Assembly: GCA_016721875.1 (NCBI GenBank)
Contig: JADKHG010000003.1
Location: 62,001 to 126,000 of the forward strand
Direction of reading: 5' to 3'
Origin: Sphingomonadales bacterium
GTDB lineage: Bacteria > Pseudomonadota > Alphaproteobacteria > Sphingomonadales > Sphingomonadaceae
Length of the DNA stretch: 64,000 bases
The notes below the pieces were generated by a model. It was not told the origin of the DNA and made no database searches. It was given only the letters and a program-made list of their open reading frames with translations. Below are positions 45,500-55,203 of this stretch, in pieces (position 1 is the stretch's first letter; each line of letters begins with the position of its first letter). The position numbers and the translations under genes are program-made.

Positions 45500-47076
45500 G
45501 CCAACGCCTCTGCAATCAGTTTGCGGCTGTTCTCGATGCCGTAAAGCGCAATGAAACTGCCCATGCGCGGACCTGCGCTCGAACCGAGCAATGTCTCGTA
45601 CAGCGCCTTGAACCAGTCGCGCAGATTTTCGAAACCGGCGGTTTTGCCGATTTCATAGACGATATTCTGGATGTCCTCTGCCGAGGTATCGGCGGGCATG
45701 GGCGCAAGTGCGCCATCGAGCCGTTTCAGGGCTTCAACCTCGATCCCCTCGGCCTTGCGACGCTGCAAGGTTGGTGCGACATGATCGCGGTTATAGGCAA
45801 GCGCGAGGTTGATGAGGTTCGCAAGCTCCGGATGGGTCGCGGCGGTGGCATCGGGAACATAATTGCCCAGATAGCCCCAAACCTGTGGCGCTGTCGCATG
45901 CGGCCCCATCACGCCCGCCAAATTGAGCAGAAGCCCGAAAGTCACCGGCGGCACATCGGTTGGCACTTTGCCATTGTGGATATGGTGCACCGGATTGCCG
46001 AGCTTCTTTTCGATTTCCTGCCCCGCATAAGCCCCACGGAACTGGAAATATTCGTCCACTGCACGCGGGATCACGCCCAGATGCAGCTGCTTCGCGCTTT
46101 TGGGTTCGCGATAGGCGTAAAAGGCCAAGCTCTCTTCAGTGCCATAGGAGAGCCATTCTTCAAGGCTGAGGCCATTGCCCTTGGTCTTCGAAATCTTCTC
46201 GCCCTTTTCATCGAGAAACATTTCGTAGATCAGGGTTTCGGGGGGGCGTCCGCCCAGCACGCGAGCGATTTTCGACGCCTGTATGACCGAGTCTGTCAGA
46301 TCCTTGCCCGACATTTCATAATCGACGCCCAATGCGACCCAGCGCATCGCCCAGTCCACTTTCCATTGCAGTTTGGCCTTGCCGCCCAATACCGACTGGG
46401 TGACAATGTCGCCGCCATCATCAAAGCGCACCAGCCCCGCTTCGGCATCCACAACCTCGATCGGAACTTGCAAGACAACGCCCGTCTTCTCGCTGATCGG
46501 CAGCACAGGTGAATAGGTTGCCGCCCGTTCTTTCCGCAGCGTCGGCAACATGATGCCCAATATCGCGTCGAAATTGCGCAGCACATTTTTTATCGCTTCG
46601 TCAAAAGCGCCGGTTTCATAGCGGCTGGACGAAGCGATATATTCATATTCGAAACCGAAGCTGTCGAGAAACTCGCGCAGCATTGCGTTGTTGTGATGCG
46701 CGAAGCTTTCATATTTCTCGAACGGATCGGGCACGCGCGACAATGGCTTGCCAAGATGGTGTGCCAGCATCTCCTGATTGGGGACATTGTCCGGGATTTT
46801 GCGCATACCGTCCATGTCGTCGGAAAAGGCAACCAGCCGCGTCGGGATATCGCTCATTTCCTCGAATGCGCGGCGCACCATCGTCGTGCGCAACACTTCG
46901 TTGAAAGTGCCGATATGCGGCAGACCCGACGGGCCATAACCGGTTTCGAAAAGGATGGGCGAGCCGTCCGCCTTGCCCTGCGGATAGCGTTTGAGCAGCT
47001 TGCGCGCCTCTTCATAGGGCCATGCCTTGCTTGCCAAGGCTGCCGTGCGAAGGGCGGGGTCGACGCTCATTTCCAT
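45496..47076 (-). CDS. lysS: Lysyl-tRNA synthetase, class I
   Basis: Charges tRNA-Lys. It is 526 residues, with the class I Rossmann fold: HIGH-type GLPHIGTFNE near residue 50 and KMSKS-type KISKTKGNGL in the second half, then an all-helical anticodon-binding domain. Class I LysRS replaces the class II enzyme in most Alphaproteobacteria. Two ATGs (47076 and 47070) are possible starts, both behind AAAGGAAA. It is divergent from the helicase gene with only 29 bases between start codons, so promoters must overlap the coding sequences or be very compact. Confidence 0.96.
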   Translation of the reverse strand: MEMSVDPALRTAALASKAWPYEEARKLLKRYPQGKADGSPILFETGYGPSGLPHIGTFNEVLRTTMVRRAFEEMSDIPTRLVAFSDDMDGMRKIPDNVPNQEMLAHHLGKPLSRVPDPFEKYESFAHHNNAMLREFLDSFGFEYEYIASSSRYETGAFDEAIKNVLRNFDAILGIMLPTLRKERAATYSPVLPISEKTGVVLQVPIEVVDAEAGLVRFDDGGDIVTQSVLGGKAKLQWKVDWAMRWVALGVDYEMSGKDLTDSVIQASKIARVLGGRPPETLIYEMFLDEKGEKISKTKGNGLSLEEWLSYGTEESLAFYAYREPKSAKQLHLGVIPRAVDEYFQFRGAYAGQEIEKKLGNPVHHIHNGKVPTDVPPVTFGLLLNLAGVMGPHATAPQVWGYLGNYVPDATAATHPELANLINLALAYNRDHVAPTLQRRKAEGIEVEALKRLDGALAPMPADTSAEDIQNIVYEIGKTAGFENLRDWFKALYETLLGSSAGPRMGSFIALYGIENSRKLIAEALA

Positions 47077-47105
47077 GTTTCCTTTTCGTTCCAAACTTGC
47101 CATGA

Positions 47106-49966
47106 ATGGCGGATATGGCCCCTCCCCTAACCTTTCCTGCGCTGCATGCAAGCCATGCCGGTATCTGGATTGCGTCGCCCGATGGCGAGACGCGGCGGGT
47201 GGGCAAGGCCGAGGCTGTGGCGCGCGCAGCAGAGACACCGCACATCATGCTCAACGCCCCACTGGTGGCGCAGCGGCTGGGCTATGCCGAACTGTCGGGG
47301 CTCGATTTGCTCGAACTGTTTGCCTTTGTGCATCCGGCGCGGTTTGTCGTGCCGACGGCGAAGGGGATGGCGGAGGTGCTTAAAATTCCTCCCCCAACGG
47401 GGAGGGGGACCAGTCGGAGCATGGTGGAGGGGCACAAGCCGGTTCCTCCGCAATAGCAAGTCAGGGCTACACTCCCGTGCCCCTCCACCACCCTGCGGGT
47501 GGTCCCTCTCCCCGTTCCGGGGAGGAATTTATTGCATCCCTCCTCCAAACCGGCACCCAAACCCTCCTCTGCACCCTCACCAACCCCGCATGGCCCGAAC
47601 GCGAAGGCGCGTGGGATGCGGCACAAGCTCTTACCCGGCTGCGCTGGCCTTGGGCGCGGGCGGTTAGCGAACAACTGCCAAAGCCCAGCGAAAAAGAACG
47701 CTGGCTGTTTTCCAAACTGCCCGAATGGGAGGAAGCAGCGCCGCGCACACCACCGCGCTCGGTGGTTCTCGATCGCGTGGCGGTGGAAACGCAACTCGCC
47801 CGGCTGACTGGCAGTGGTGCCGAAGTCCGCGAAGGACAGCGTGCTTTTGCCGGGGCGGCTGCGCATATCTTTGATCCAAGAGTGCGCAAAGGCGAACCCA
47901 ATATGCTGCTGGCAGAGGCTGGCACCGGGATCGGCAAGACTTTGGGCTATCTTGCCCCCGCCTCGCTTTGGGCGCTGCAGGCAGACGGTGCGGTCTGGAT
48001 TTCGACCTATACCAAGGCGCTGCAGCGCCAATTGGTGAGCGAGGCTCGACGCGTTTATCCCGATGCTACGCAATTCAAGGAAAAGGTCGTCGTCCGCAAG
48101 GGGCGTGAAAATTATCTGTGCCTGTTGAACCTTGAGGATGCGCTGCAAGGCGGCTTCGCCGGGCGCGCGGCAATCCTTGCGCATCTGGTTGCGCGCTGGG
48201 CGGCCTATACTGCCGATGGTGACATGATCGGGGGCGACCTTCCGGGCTGGCTGCCCACCCTGTTCCGCCGCAATGGATCAACCGCGCTAACTGACCGGCG
48301 CGGCGAGTGCATCTATGCCGGTTGCCCGCACTACCGGAAATGCTTCATCGAACGCGCCGCAAGGGCATCGGCGCAGGCGGACATCGTCATCGCCAACCAC
48401 GCGCTGATGATGGTCAATGCGGCGCGCGGACGCGAAGAAGCCAGCCGCCCGACGCGGATCATCTTTGACGAAGGCCATCACCTGTTCGACGCCGCAGATT
48501 CGACCTTTGCGGCGGCACTGACTGGAGCAGAGATGGTCGAAATCCGCCGCTGGGTGATCGGCCCCGAAGGCAAGGCACGTGGAAGGCGGCGCGGGCTGTC
48601 GGCGCGGCTCGCCGATGTGGCGAGCTATGACGAAGCTGGCGGACTTGCCATCGAAGCCGCGCGCTACGCCGCAGAGGCGCTGCCCGGCGATGGTTGGCTG
48701 GGCCGTGTGGGTGAAGGGATGCCGTCGGGCCCAGCCGAACGCCTGCTGTCAGCAGTGCGCACGACCGTATATGCCCGCGATGAGGGGCAGGCCGAAAGCG
48801 GTTATGGGCTGGAAACCGAATATGCCAATCTCGACCCGCATCTGATCGAAGCCATAGCCGAGATGATGAAGGCGCTGGAAGCGCTCGCCAAGCCGTTGAC
48901 GGTGCTCGGACAAAGGCTGGAGGCTTTGGTCGAGGAAGCGCCTGATTGGCTGGACGGTGCGGCGCGTGCACGGATCGAAGGGGCAATGGCGAGTCTAGGC
49001 TGGCGGGCGGATACGCTGCGCGGCTGGATCGCTTTGCTTGGGCGTGGTGGCGGGCCGGTCGATCCTGATTTCGTCGACTGGCTGGCGGTCGACAGGGGTG
49101 AAGGCCGCGAATATGATATCGGCATCCACCGCCACTGGCTCGACCCGACAAGGCCAGTGTCGAGCGTCGTTCTCAAACCCGTTCATGGCGTGCTGACCAC
49201 ATCGGCAACGCTCCGCAGCGGTGGCGATTGGGACACGGCAGAGGCGCGCACCGGGGCGCGGCATCTGGACCATGGCGCACAGCATTTTTCCGCGCCCAGC
49301 CCGTTCAACTATGCCGAGCAGGCCGAGGTGCTGGTTGTCACCGACATTCCGCGCGGCGACATGGCGGCGTTGGCAGGGGCCTATGCCGCGCTGATATCGG
49401 CATCGCAGGGTGGGGCTTTGGGGTTGTTCACCGCGATCAAGCGGTTGCGGATTGTCCATTCGCGGATTGCAGACCGATTGGCGCGCGACGGCCTGCCGCT
49501 ATACGCACAGCATGTTGATCCGATCGACACCGGCACACTGGTCGATATTTTCCGTGACGATCCGCATTCCAGCCTGCTTGGCACCGATGCATTGCGCGAC
49601 GGCATGGATGTTCCCGGCCACTCGCTGCGGCTGGTGGTGATGGAACAAGTGCCCTGGCCGCGTCCCGATATATTGCACAAGGCAAGGCGTCTGGCCGGTG
49701 GCGGCACAGACTATGACGACCGCATCATCCGTTCGCGGCTTGCTCAGGCCTTTGGCCGCCTGATCCGCAAGGCGGATGACAAAGGGCATTTCGTGCTGCT
49801 GTCCTCAGCCACACCCTCGCGCCTGTTGACCGCCTTTCCGAAGGGACCCGGATCAACCGAGTCACGCTCGACGAAGCGGTATTGCGCATCAAATCCGGTC
49901 TTTCGCCCGCAACAATTTTCGGGCAGGGGAGCGCGGAAGAGATTGAGGACGAGGATATCCTTTTGA
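47106..49966 (+). CDS. DinG/XPD-like ATP-dependent DNA helicase (repeat insert and frameshifts)
   Basis: A superfamily 2 helicase of about 953 residues. The Walker A motif is LAEAGTGIGKTLGYL and the Walker B is IIFDEGHH. Four cysteines (YLCLLN..., ECIYAGCPHYRKC) may form the FeS cluster of DinG/XPD enzymes. The C-terminal motif VI region is RLAQAFGRLIRKADD. A palindromic element (47383-47530) lies in the N-terminal domain; downstream of it the frame is open, but one base is missing in the C or G run near 47393-47409. Near 49840 a G is missing (AFPEGTRINRVTLDEAV expected), and a compensating extra base, possibly T in 49961-49964, would restore the stop at 49966. Total length then divides by three. 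Probable role: DNA repair or replication-fork processing. Confidence 0.82.
47383..47530. repeat. Palindromic repeat element inside the helicase gene
   Basis: The left end AAATTCCTCCCC (47383-47394) and the right end GGGGAGGAATTT (47519-47530) are exact reverse complements, with further pairing of CGGGGAGG-type arms inside. The 148-base element separates helicase residues MAEVLK from EEFIASLL and is open in the helicase frame apart from one indel. Related to the insert in lnt. Confidence 0.85.
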
Positions 49967-50508
49967 CCAAGACACTGTTCCTGCTGCGACATGCCAAGTC
50001 GGGATGGGATGATCCTGTTGCGCGCGATTTCGACCGTCCGCTTAACAAAAAGGGAGAGAAAGCCGCGCATATCATGGGCGAGTGGATGGCGTCGAACGGC
50101 ATCACCTTTGAACATGTCATTGCCAGCCCTGCGGTGCGCGTGATCGACACACTCGATAGCCTATGGGCGGGCTATGGTCGCAAGATCGAACCGACTTGGG
50201 AACGGCGCATCTACCTCGCCTCCTCCGCCACATTGCTCGATGTGGTGCGCGAATGCAGCGACGATCATGACAGCCTGCTGATGGTCGGGCACAATCCGGG
50301 GATGGAAGATGTCGTCTTCGATCTGGTTCCCGATGACGGCAGTTCGCCATTGCGCGAGGAAGTCGAAATCAAATTCCCCACAGCGACTTTGGCACAGATC
50401 GAAATCCCTGTTGACCATTGGGCCGATGTCGGCAAGCCGGTAGCGCACCTGAAACGTCTGGTGCGTCCGCGCGACCTTGACCCTACGCTCGGTCCCGACG
50501 AAGAATGA
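49963..50508 (+). CDS. SixA-like histidine phosphatase family protein
   Basis: A 181-residue histidine-phosphatase (phosphoglycerate-mutase fold) protein. The RHG-type motif is LFLLRHAKSGWDDP with the catalytic His, then DRPLNKKGEKAAHIMGEWM and SPAVRVIDT, and the second catalytic His in LLMVGHNPGMED. These resemble SixA, the phosphohistidine phosphatase acting on Hpt domains, but substrates vary. The start is taken as TTG at 49963, overlapping the helicase stop TGA; the frame is also open upstream because of the helicase indel. It overlaps the GNAT gene by four bases. Confidence 0.82.
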   Translation: MTKTLFLLRHAKSGWDDPVARDFDRPLNKKGEKAAHIMGEWMASNGITFEHVIASPAVRVIDTLDSLWAGYGRKIEPTWERRIYLASSATLLDVVRECSDDHDSLLMVGHNPGMEDVVFDLVPDDGSSPLREEVEIKFPTATLAQIEIPVDHWADVGKPVAHLKRLVRPRDLDPTLGPDEE

Positions 50509-51028
50509 CGCCAATCCATTGGCGAAAAGCTGTTTCAGGCGACGAAGAGGCGCTGTCACTCTTGGGCCAGGCTACTTTTCTTGCGACCTTTGCCTTTGAC
50601 CATCCTGGACCCGCGCTGATCCGGTTTTTGCAAGATTTGCACAGCCCGGATTTTTACGCAGCAAAACTGGCCGATCCGCAAATCGACATCATTATCGGTG
50701 AAACCCCGCTGGGCGCTCCGGTTGCCTATGCAATGCTCTGCCCGCCCGAACATCCTGACTTTCAACGCGATGGCGATTGGGAACTGAAACGAATCTATCT
50801 GCTTGGCCCGTGGCAAGGTGGCGGGAATGGCGGCGCGCTGCTGGAACAAGCCGTTGAATGCGCGCTCAAAAGACAGGCAAAGCGGATGCTGCTGGCGGTC
50901 TATGAAAATAATGACCGTGCAGTCGGCTTTTACAAAAGCACGGTTTTTCCAAGATTGGCGACACGATTTTCATGGTCGATGATGTCGAATTCCACGACAT
51001 GCTGCTTGCCCGTTCGCTGACCATGTAA
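50505..51028 (+). CDS. GNAT-family N-acetyltransferase (one frameshift)
   Basis: A 174-residue acetyltransferase after repair. The AcCoA-binding region reads LKRIYLLGPWQGGGNGGALLEQAVECA, followed by LLAVYENNDRAVGFYKKHGF, where the AVGFY motif closes the fold. One A is missing from the AAAA at 50934-50937; adding it converts YKSTVFPRL to YKKHGFSKIGD and the gene ends at 51028 with MLLARSLTM. Members acetylate small molecules or protein N-termini (RimI-like); the substrate is unknown. It overlaps the phosphatase gene by four bases. Confidence 0.83.
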
Positions 51029-51105
51029 AATCACACCTGTTCAAATATTGTGCAGATGCGAAAAGCTCTTGTGCGCTGCTCAATATTTTGACAGCTTCGC
51101 TTCTT

Positions 51106-52533
51106 ATGGAGCAGCAACAAACCGGATTTGATGAAATGCTGCACCCCGAACATGGGGCAAGACCGGCCTATTCCGACTATGCGGCATGGTTCGATGGGCA
51201 GCAGCTTGCCGGGCTGCGCCGCAAGGCCGAGGAAGCCGATGCGGTGTTCCGCCGCACAGGCATCACATTCAATGTTTATGGAGCGAATGAGGCAGAGGAA
51301 CGGCTGATCCCGTTCGACATCGTTCCACGTATCATCAATGCCAAGGAATGGTCGCGGCTGTCACGCGGCATCGAACAGCGCGTCAAGGCGATCAATGCCT
51401 TCCTCCACGACATTTACCACCGCCAGGAAATCGTCCGTGCCGGTCGCATCCCCGAAGCGCTGATCGCCAAGAACAGCGCCTTCCTGCCCGCGATGATCGG
51501 CTTCACCCCGCCCGGTGGAACCTACACCCATATTGTCGGCATCGATCTGGTTCGCACCGGCCCTGATGAATTTTATGTGCTGGAGGATAATGCCCGCACA
51601 CCATCGGGCGTGTCCTACATGCTCGAAAATCGCGAGACGATGATGAACATGTTCCCCGAACTGTTCAGCGCGATCCGTGTGCGCGAAGTCAGCAGCTATC
51701 CCAAAAATCTCCGCCGCTCACTAGAGGCCTGCGCGCCTGCGGGATGCGATGGCAAGCCGGTGCTCGGCGTGTTGACCCCCGGCATTTTCAACAGCGCCTA
51801 TTTTGAACATGCCTTCCTAGCCGACCAGATGGGGGCGGAACTGGTCGAAGGGCACGACCTGCGGATCATCGATGGCCGCGTCGCGATGCGCACGACGCAG
51901 GGGTTCAAGCCCATCGACATATTATACCGCCGCGTTGACGACGACTTTCTCGACCCGATGACCTTTCGTCCCGAATCACAACTGGGTGTGCCGGGCATCA
52001 TGGATCTGTACCGCGCGGGCAAGGTCACCATCGCCAATGCGCCAGGCACAGGGATTGCCGATGACAAGGCGATTTACAGCTATATGCCCGATATTGTCGA
52101 ATTTTATACGGGTGAGAAGCCGCTGCTCGCCAATGTCCCGACATGGCGTTGCGCTGAACCAGATTCGCTCAAATATGTGCTCGACCATCTGAAAGAGCTG
52201 GTGGTGAAGGAAGTCCATGGTTCAGGCGGCTATGGCATGCTGGTCGGCCCAGCCGCGAGCAAAGCCGAGATTGACGCCTTTTCCAAAAAGCTGAAGGCGC
52301 GTCCGGGCAATTATATCGCGCAGCCGACTTTGGCGCTTTCCACTGTCCCGGTGCTGACCAAATCCGGCCTCGCGCCGCGTCATGTCGATCTCAGACCCTT
52401 TGTCCTTTATTCTCCCAATGGAATAGAAATCACCCCCGGCGGGTTGACCCGTGTTGCGCTCAAAAAAGGGTCGCTGGTGGTGAATTCAAGCCAGGGCGGA
52501 GGCACCAAGGACAGCTGGGTGCTGGAGGATTAG
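51106..52533 (+). CDS. Circularly permuted ATP-grasp type 2 protein (COG2308-like)
   Basis: A 475-residue ATP-dependent ligase-like enzyme. Motifs are FNVYGANEAEERLIPFDIVPRII, VGIDLVRTGPDEFYVLEDNARTPSGVSYMLENR, and VVKEVHGSGGYGMLVGP, plus the C-terminal HVDLRPFVLYSPNG and SQGGGTKDSWVLED. The family is predicted (Iyer, Aravind and colleagues, 2009) to form amide bonds in peptide synthesis together with alpha-E, transglutaminase and Anbu-peptidase proteins; all four genes are here in order. The ATG at 51106 is preferred to a TTG at 51088. The start codon has no strong ribosome site. Upstream sequence after 51028 should hold the operon promoter. Confidence 0.88.
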   Translation: MEQQQTGFDEMLHPEHGARPAYSDYAAWFDGQQLAGLRRKAEEADAVFRRTGITFNVYGANEAEERLIPFDIVPRIINAKEWSRLSRGIEQRVKAINAFLHDIYHRQEIVRAGRIPEALIAKNSAFLPAMIGFTPPGGTYTHIVGIDLVRTGPDEFYVLEDNARTPSGVSYMLENRETMMNMFPELFSAIRVREVSSYPKNLRRSLEACAPAGCDGKPVLGVLTPGIFNSAYFEHAFLADQMGAELVEGHDLRIIDGRVAMRTTQGFKPIDILYRRVDDDFLDPMTFRPESQLGVPGIMDLYRAGKVTIANAPGTGIADDKAIYSYMPDIVEFYTGEKPLLANVPTWRCAEPDSLKYVLDHLKELVVKEVHGSGGYGMLVGPAASKAEIDAFSKKLKARPGNYIAQPTLALSTVPVLTKSGLAPRHVDLRPFVLYSPNGIEITPGGLTRVALKKGSLVVNSSQGGGTKDSWVLED

Positions 52534-52568
52534 GCGTATGCGAAATTCTTTTGAGTCCCTTCCCGACT

Positions 52569-52648
52569 CCGTTCGCCTCGAGCGAAGTCGAGAGGCCGTG
52601 AAGACGCGCTCGGACGATGTGTGTCTCGACTTCGCTCGACACGAACGG
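52569..52648. repeat. 80-bp dispersed inverted-repeat element, copy 2
   Basis: The same element as 4974-5053, with CCGTTCGCCTCGAGCG at the left and CGCTCGACACGAACGG at the right. It lies in the 148-base gap between the ATP-grasp and alpha-E genes, so it would form a hairpin inside the operon's mRNA and might attenuate or stabilise downstream expression. Confidence 0.85.
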
Positions 52649-52681
52649 CTTCCAATGCGATCTGGAATGGAAGCACTCTAG

Positions 52682-53622
52682 ATGCTCGGCAGAACCGCAG
52701 GCGGCATATTCTGGATGTTTCGCTACCTTGAACGGTGCGAGAATATGGCACGGCTGCTTGAGGCCGCCACCGAATGGCGCTGACCCGCAGCAGCGGCTCT
52801 GATGAGGAATGGCGGTCGGTGATCCTGACTGCCGGGCTGCGCGACGGTTATGAGAACAAATTTGATGATTATGACGCCGCGCATGTCGTCAATTACCTGT
52901 TGCGCGACAAGGCGAACCCAACCTCGGTGCTCGCAATGCTCGAAACCGCGCGCCACAATGCCCGCATGACCCGCACCGCGCTCACGCGCGAAGTCTGGGA
53001 AGCGACCAATATTTTCTGGATGCGGCTGAAGGATGCGCTGGCGCGACCCATCCGCGAAACCGACCTGCCCGGCATCATCGCGATGATCCGGCAGCAGTCA
53101 GCACAGGTGCGCGGCGCGCTGCACGGATCGATGCTGCGAATAGATGTCTATAATTTTGCGCGGCTCGGCACCTTCCTTGAGCGCGCTGACAGCACCGCGC
53201 GCATATTGGACGTCAAATATTATGTGCTGCTGCCATCGCTCTCGTTTGTGGGCTCATCGCTCGACAATGTGCAGTGGGAGACGATCCTGCGTTCGGTCTC
53301 GGCAGAACATGCCTTCCGCTGGCTCAATGCCGGCGATACGCGGCCCGTTGGGGTTGCCGAATTCCTGATCCTTGACGAACGATTCCCCCGTTCGCTGGCC
53401 TTTTGCTATAAAAAGCTGTTCGGCAATCTGCTCTATCTCGAAAAAGATTATGCCGTGCGCTTCCCTGCCCATGATCTGGCACAAGAAATCCATGACGGGC
53501 TCCAGTCGCGCTCGATCGACGCCATTTTCGAAAGCGGACTGCACGAATTCCTCACCGATTTCATGACCTGCAATGCGCGCCTCGCCGCCGAAATCGAACG
53601 CAACTACCGGTTTTACGGATGA
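52682..53622 (+). CDS. Alpha-E domain protein (COG2307-like), one frameshift
   Basis: A helical protein of about 313 residues, always found beside ATP-grasp COG2308. The N-terminus reads MLGRTAGGIFWMFRYLERCENMARLLEA, then the frame needs one extra G near 52764 (GCCGGCCACCGAATG) to continue GHRMALTRSS into the rest. Later motifs are VREVWEATN-like LTREVWEATNIFWMRL and FARLGTFLERADSTARILDVKYY. The repair gives a normal family length. Its role is unknown; it probably supports the ligase. It lies inside the four-gene peptide-ligase operon, 10 bases ahead of the transglutaminase gene. Confidence 0.85.
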
Positions 53623-53632
53623 CAATGCTGCC

Positions 53633-54434
53633 ATGCTGCTGAAAATCCACCACCGCACCCATTACCGCTTCGAACATCCGGTGCCCTATGGCCTGCAACG
53701 GCTGCGGCTTATCCCGAAGGAAAATGCTGCCCAACATATCGTCAGATGGGATACCAATATTGAAGGCGGCAAGGTGGAGGCCGACTATCTCGATTTTCAC
53801 AACAACCATATCCTGCTGGTCAGTATCGATGAAAGTGCAACTGAGATTGTGGTGACTTGTGATGGTGAGGTCGAGACGAGCGACACCAAAGGGATTTTGG
53901 GCAAACATGGCGGCTATGTGCCTTTATGGTATTTCCTGAAGCCGACTCGCTTGACCGAGCCGAGCAAGGAGATTCAGGCACTCGCCCGGGCCAGCCAGAA
54001 GGAGGGCGATGACGCGCTGGCCGCCTTGCACGCACTGTCCAAGCATATCCGCGAGGCCGTGCGCTATGATGTCGGCCATACCGATGCTGAAACCACGGCT
54101 GACGCTGCGCTGACTTTGGGGCACGGCGTGTGTCAGGACCATGCCCATATCTTCATCGCTGCAGCCCGCGTGCTGGGGGCATCCGGCGCGCTATGTCAGT
54201 GGCTATCTGATGCTCACCGACCGCGTCGAGCAAGAGGCAAGCCACGCCTGGGCCGAAGCGCATATTGACGGGCTGGGCTGGGTCGGGTTCGATATCTCCA
54301 ACGGTATCAGCCCGGATCCCCGCTATGTCAGGGTCGCGACTGGCGCGGACTATGCCGAGGCGGCGCCGATTTCGGGACTGTCCTTTGGCGGTGGCGATCA
54401 AAGCATGGTTGTCAGGCTGGCGGTCGAACAGTAA
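53633..54434 (+). CDS. Transglutaminase-like protein (COG1305), one frameshift
   Basis: A 266-residue cysteine-protease-fold protein after repair. Residues 1-95 form the N-terminal beta region (MLLKIHHRTHYRFEHPVPYGLQRLRLIP). The catalytic motif is LGHGVCQDHAHIFIAAAR with the Cys, the His is in ASHAWAEAHID, and the Asp is in GWVGFDISNG. The GGGGG run at 54175-54179 has one G too many: ARVLGHPARYVSGYLM is expected. Without it the frame runs to 54434. It acts in the peptide-modification operon, presumably cleaving or transferring amide bonds. The start at 53633 follows the alpha-E stop closely. Confidence 0.86.
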
Positions 54435-54468
54435 CGCACGGCAAAACAAGATTCGGGGATAATGGGGC

Positions 54469-55203
54469 ATGACATATTGCGTTGGCATGAAGCTTGATGC
54501 TGGGCTGGTCTTCATGTCGGACACGCGCACCAATTCGGGCGTGGACAATATCTCGACCTTTCGCAAAATGTTCACCTTCGAAAAACCAGGTGATCGCTAC
54601 GTCACGATTTTGACCGCGGGCAATCTGGCGACAACACAGGCCGTGATCAGCCGACTGGGTGAGCGCACCAAAGCACCTGAAGAGCGCAACCCTTCAATTC
54701 TTGCGGCGCCATCGATGTTTCAGGTTGTGCAGATCATAGGCGATCTGCTTCGCGAAACCATCCGCGAGCGCGAGCAGACCGGGCTGACCGCAGAAGCGAC
54801 ATTCAATGCCACATTGATCGTCGGAGGCCAGATCAAGGGCATGGAGCCGCGGCTGTTCATGATTTACCCGGAAGGCAATTTCATCGAAGCCTCCGACGAC
54901 ACGCCGTTTTTCCAAATCGGCGAAACCAAATATGGCCGGCCGATATTGGTGCGGGGTTTTCAGTCGGACATGAGTTTTGAAAGCGCAGTCAAGCTGCTGA
55001 TGGTGTCGTTCGATTCAACCATGGCCGCCAATCTGTCTGTGGCCTTGCCGCTCGACATGCTGCTGTTGCCGCGTGACAAGTTCGAGCCGCTGCAAAAACG
55101 TCGCTTTGCCGAGGATGACCCCTATTTCAACACAGTATCCACCGGTTGGTCGGATGCGCTGCGTAGCGCCTTTCATTCACTTCCCGACTATATGATCGAA
55201 TAG
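54469..55203 (+). CDS. Anbu-type proteasome-like peptidase (COG3484)
   Basis: A 244-residue Ntn-hydrolase related to the 20S beta subunit and HslV. MTYCVGMKLDAGLVFMSDTRTNSGVDNISTFRKMF places the predicted nucleophile T2 after Met removal, D18 and K33, the proteasome active-site set. Downstream it has GNLATTQAVISRL (Gly of the oxyanion site). Anbu forms open helical rings and is known beside COG2308, COG2307 and transglutaminase genes, exactly as here. Substrate and partner ATPase are unknown; no HslU is nearby. The gene is intact, ends at 55203 and is convergent with the merR gene at 55204. Confidence 0.92.
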   Translation: MTYCVGMKLDAGLVFMSDTRTNSGVDNISTFRKMFTFEKPGDRYVTILTAGNLATTQAVISRLGERTKAPEERNPSILAAPSMFQVVQIIGDLLRETIREREQTGLTAEATFNATLIVGGQIKGMEPRLFMIYPEGNFIEASDDTPFFQIGETKYGRPILVRGFQSDMSFESAVKLLMVSFDSTMAANLSVALPLDMLLLPRDKFEPLQKRRFAEDDPYFNTVSTGWSDALRSAFHSLPDYMIE

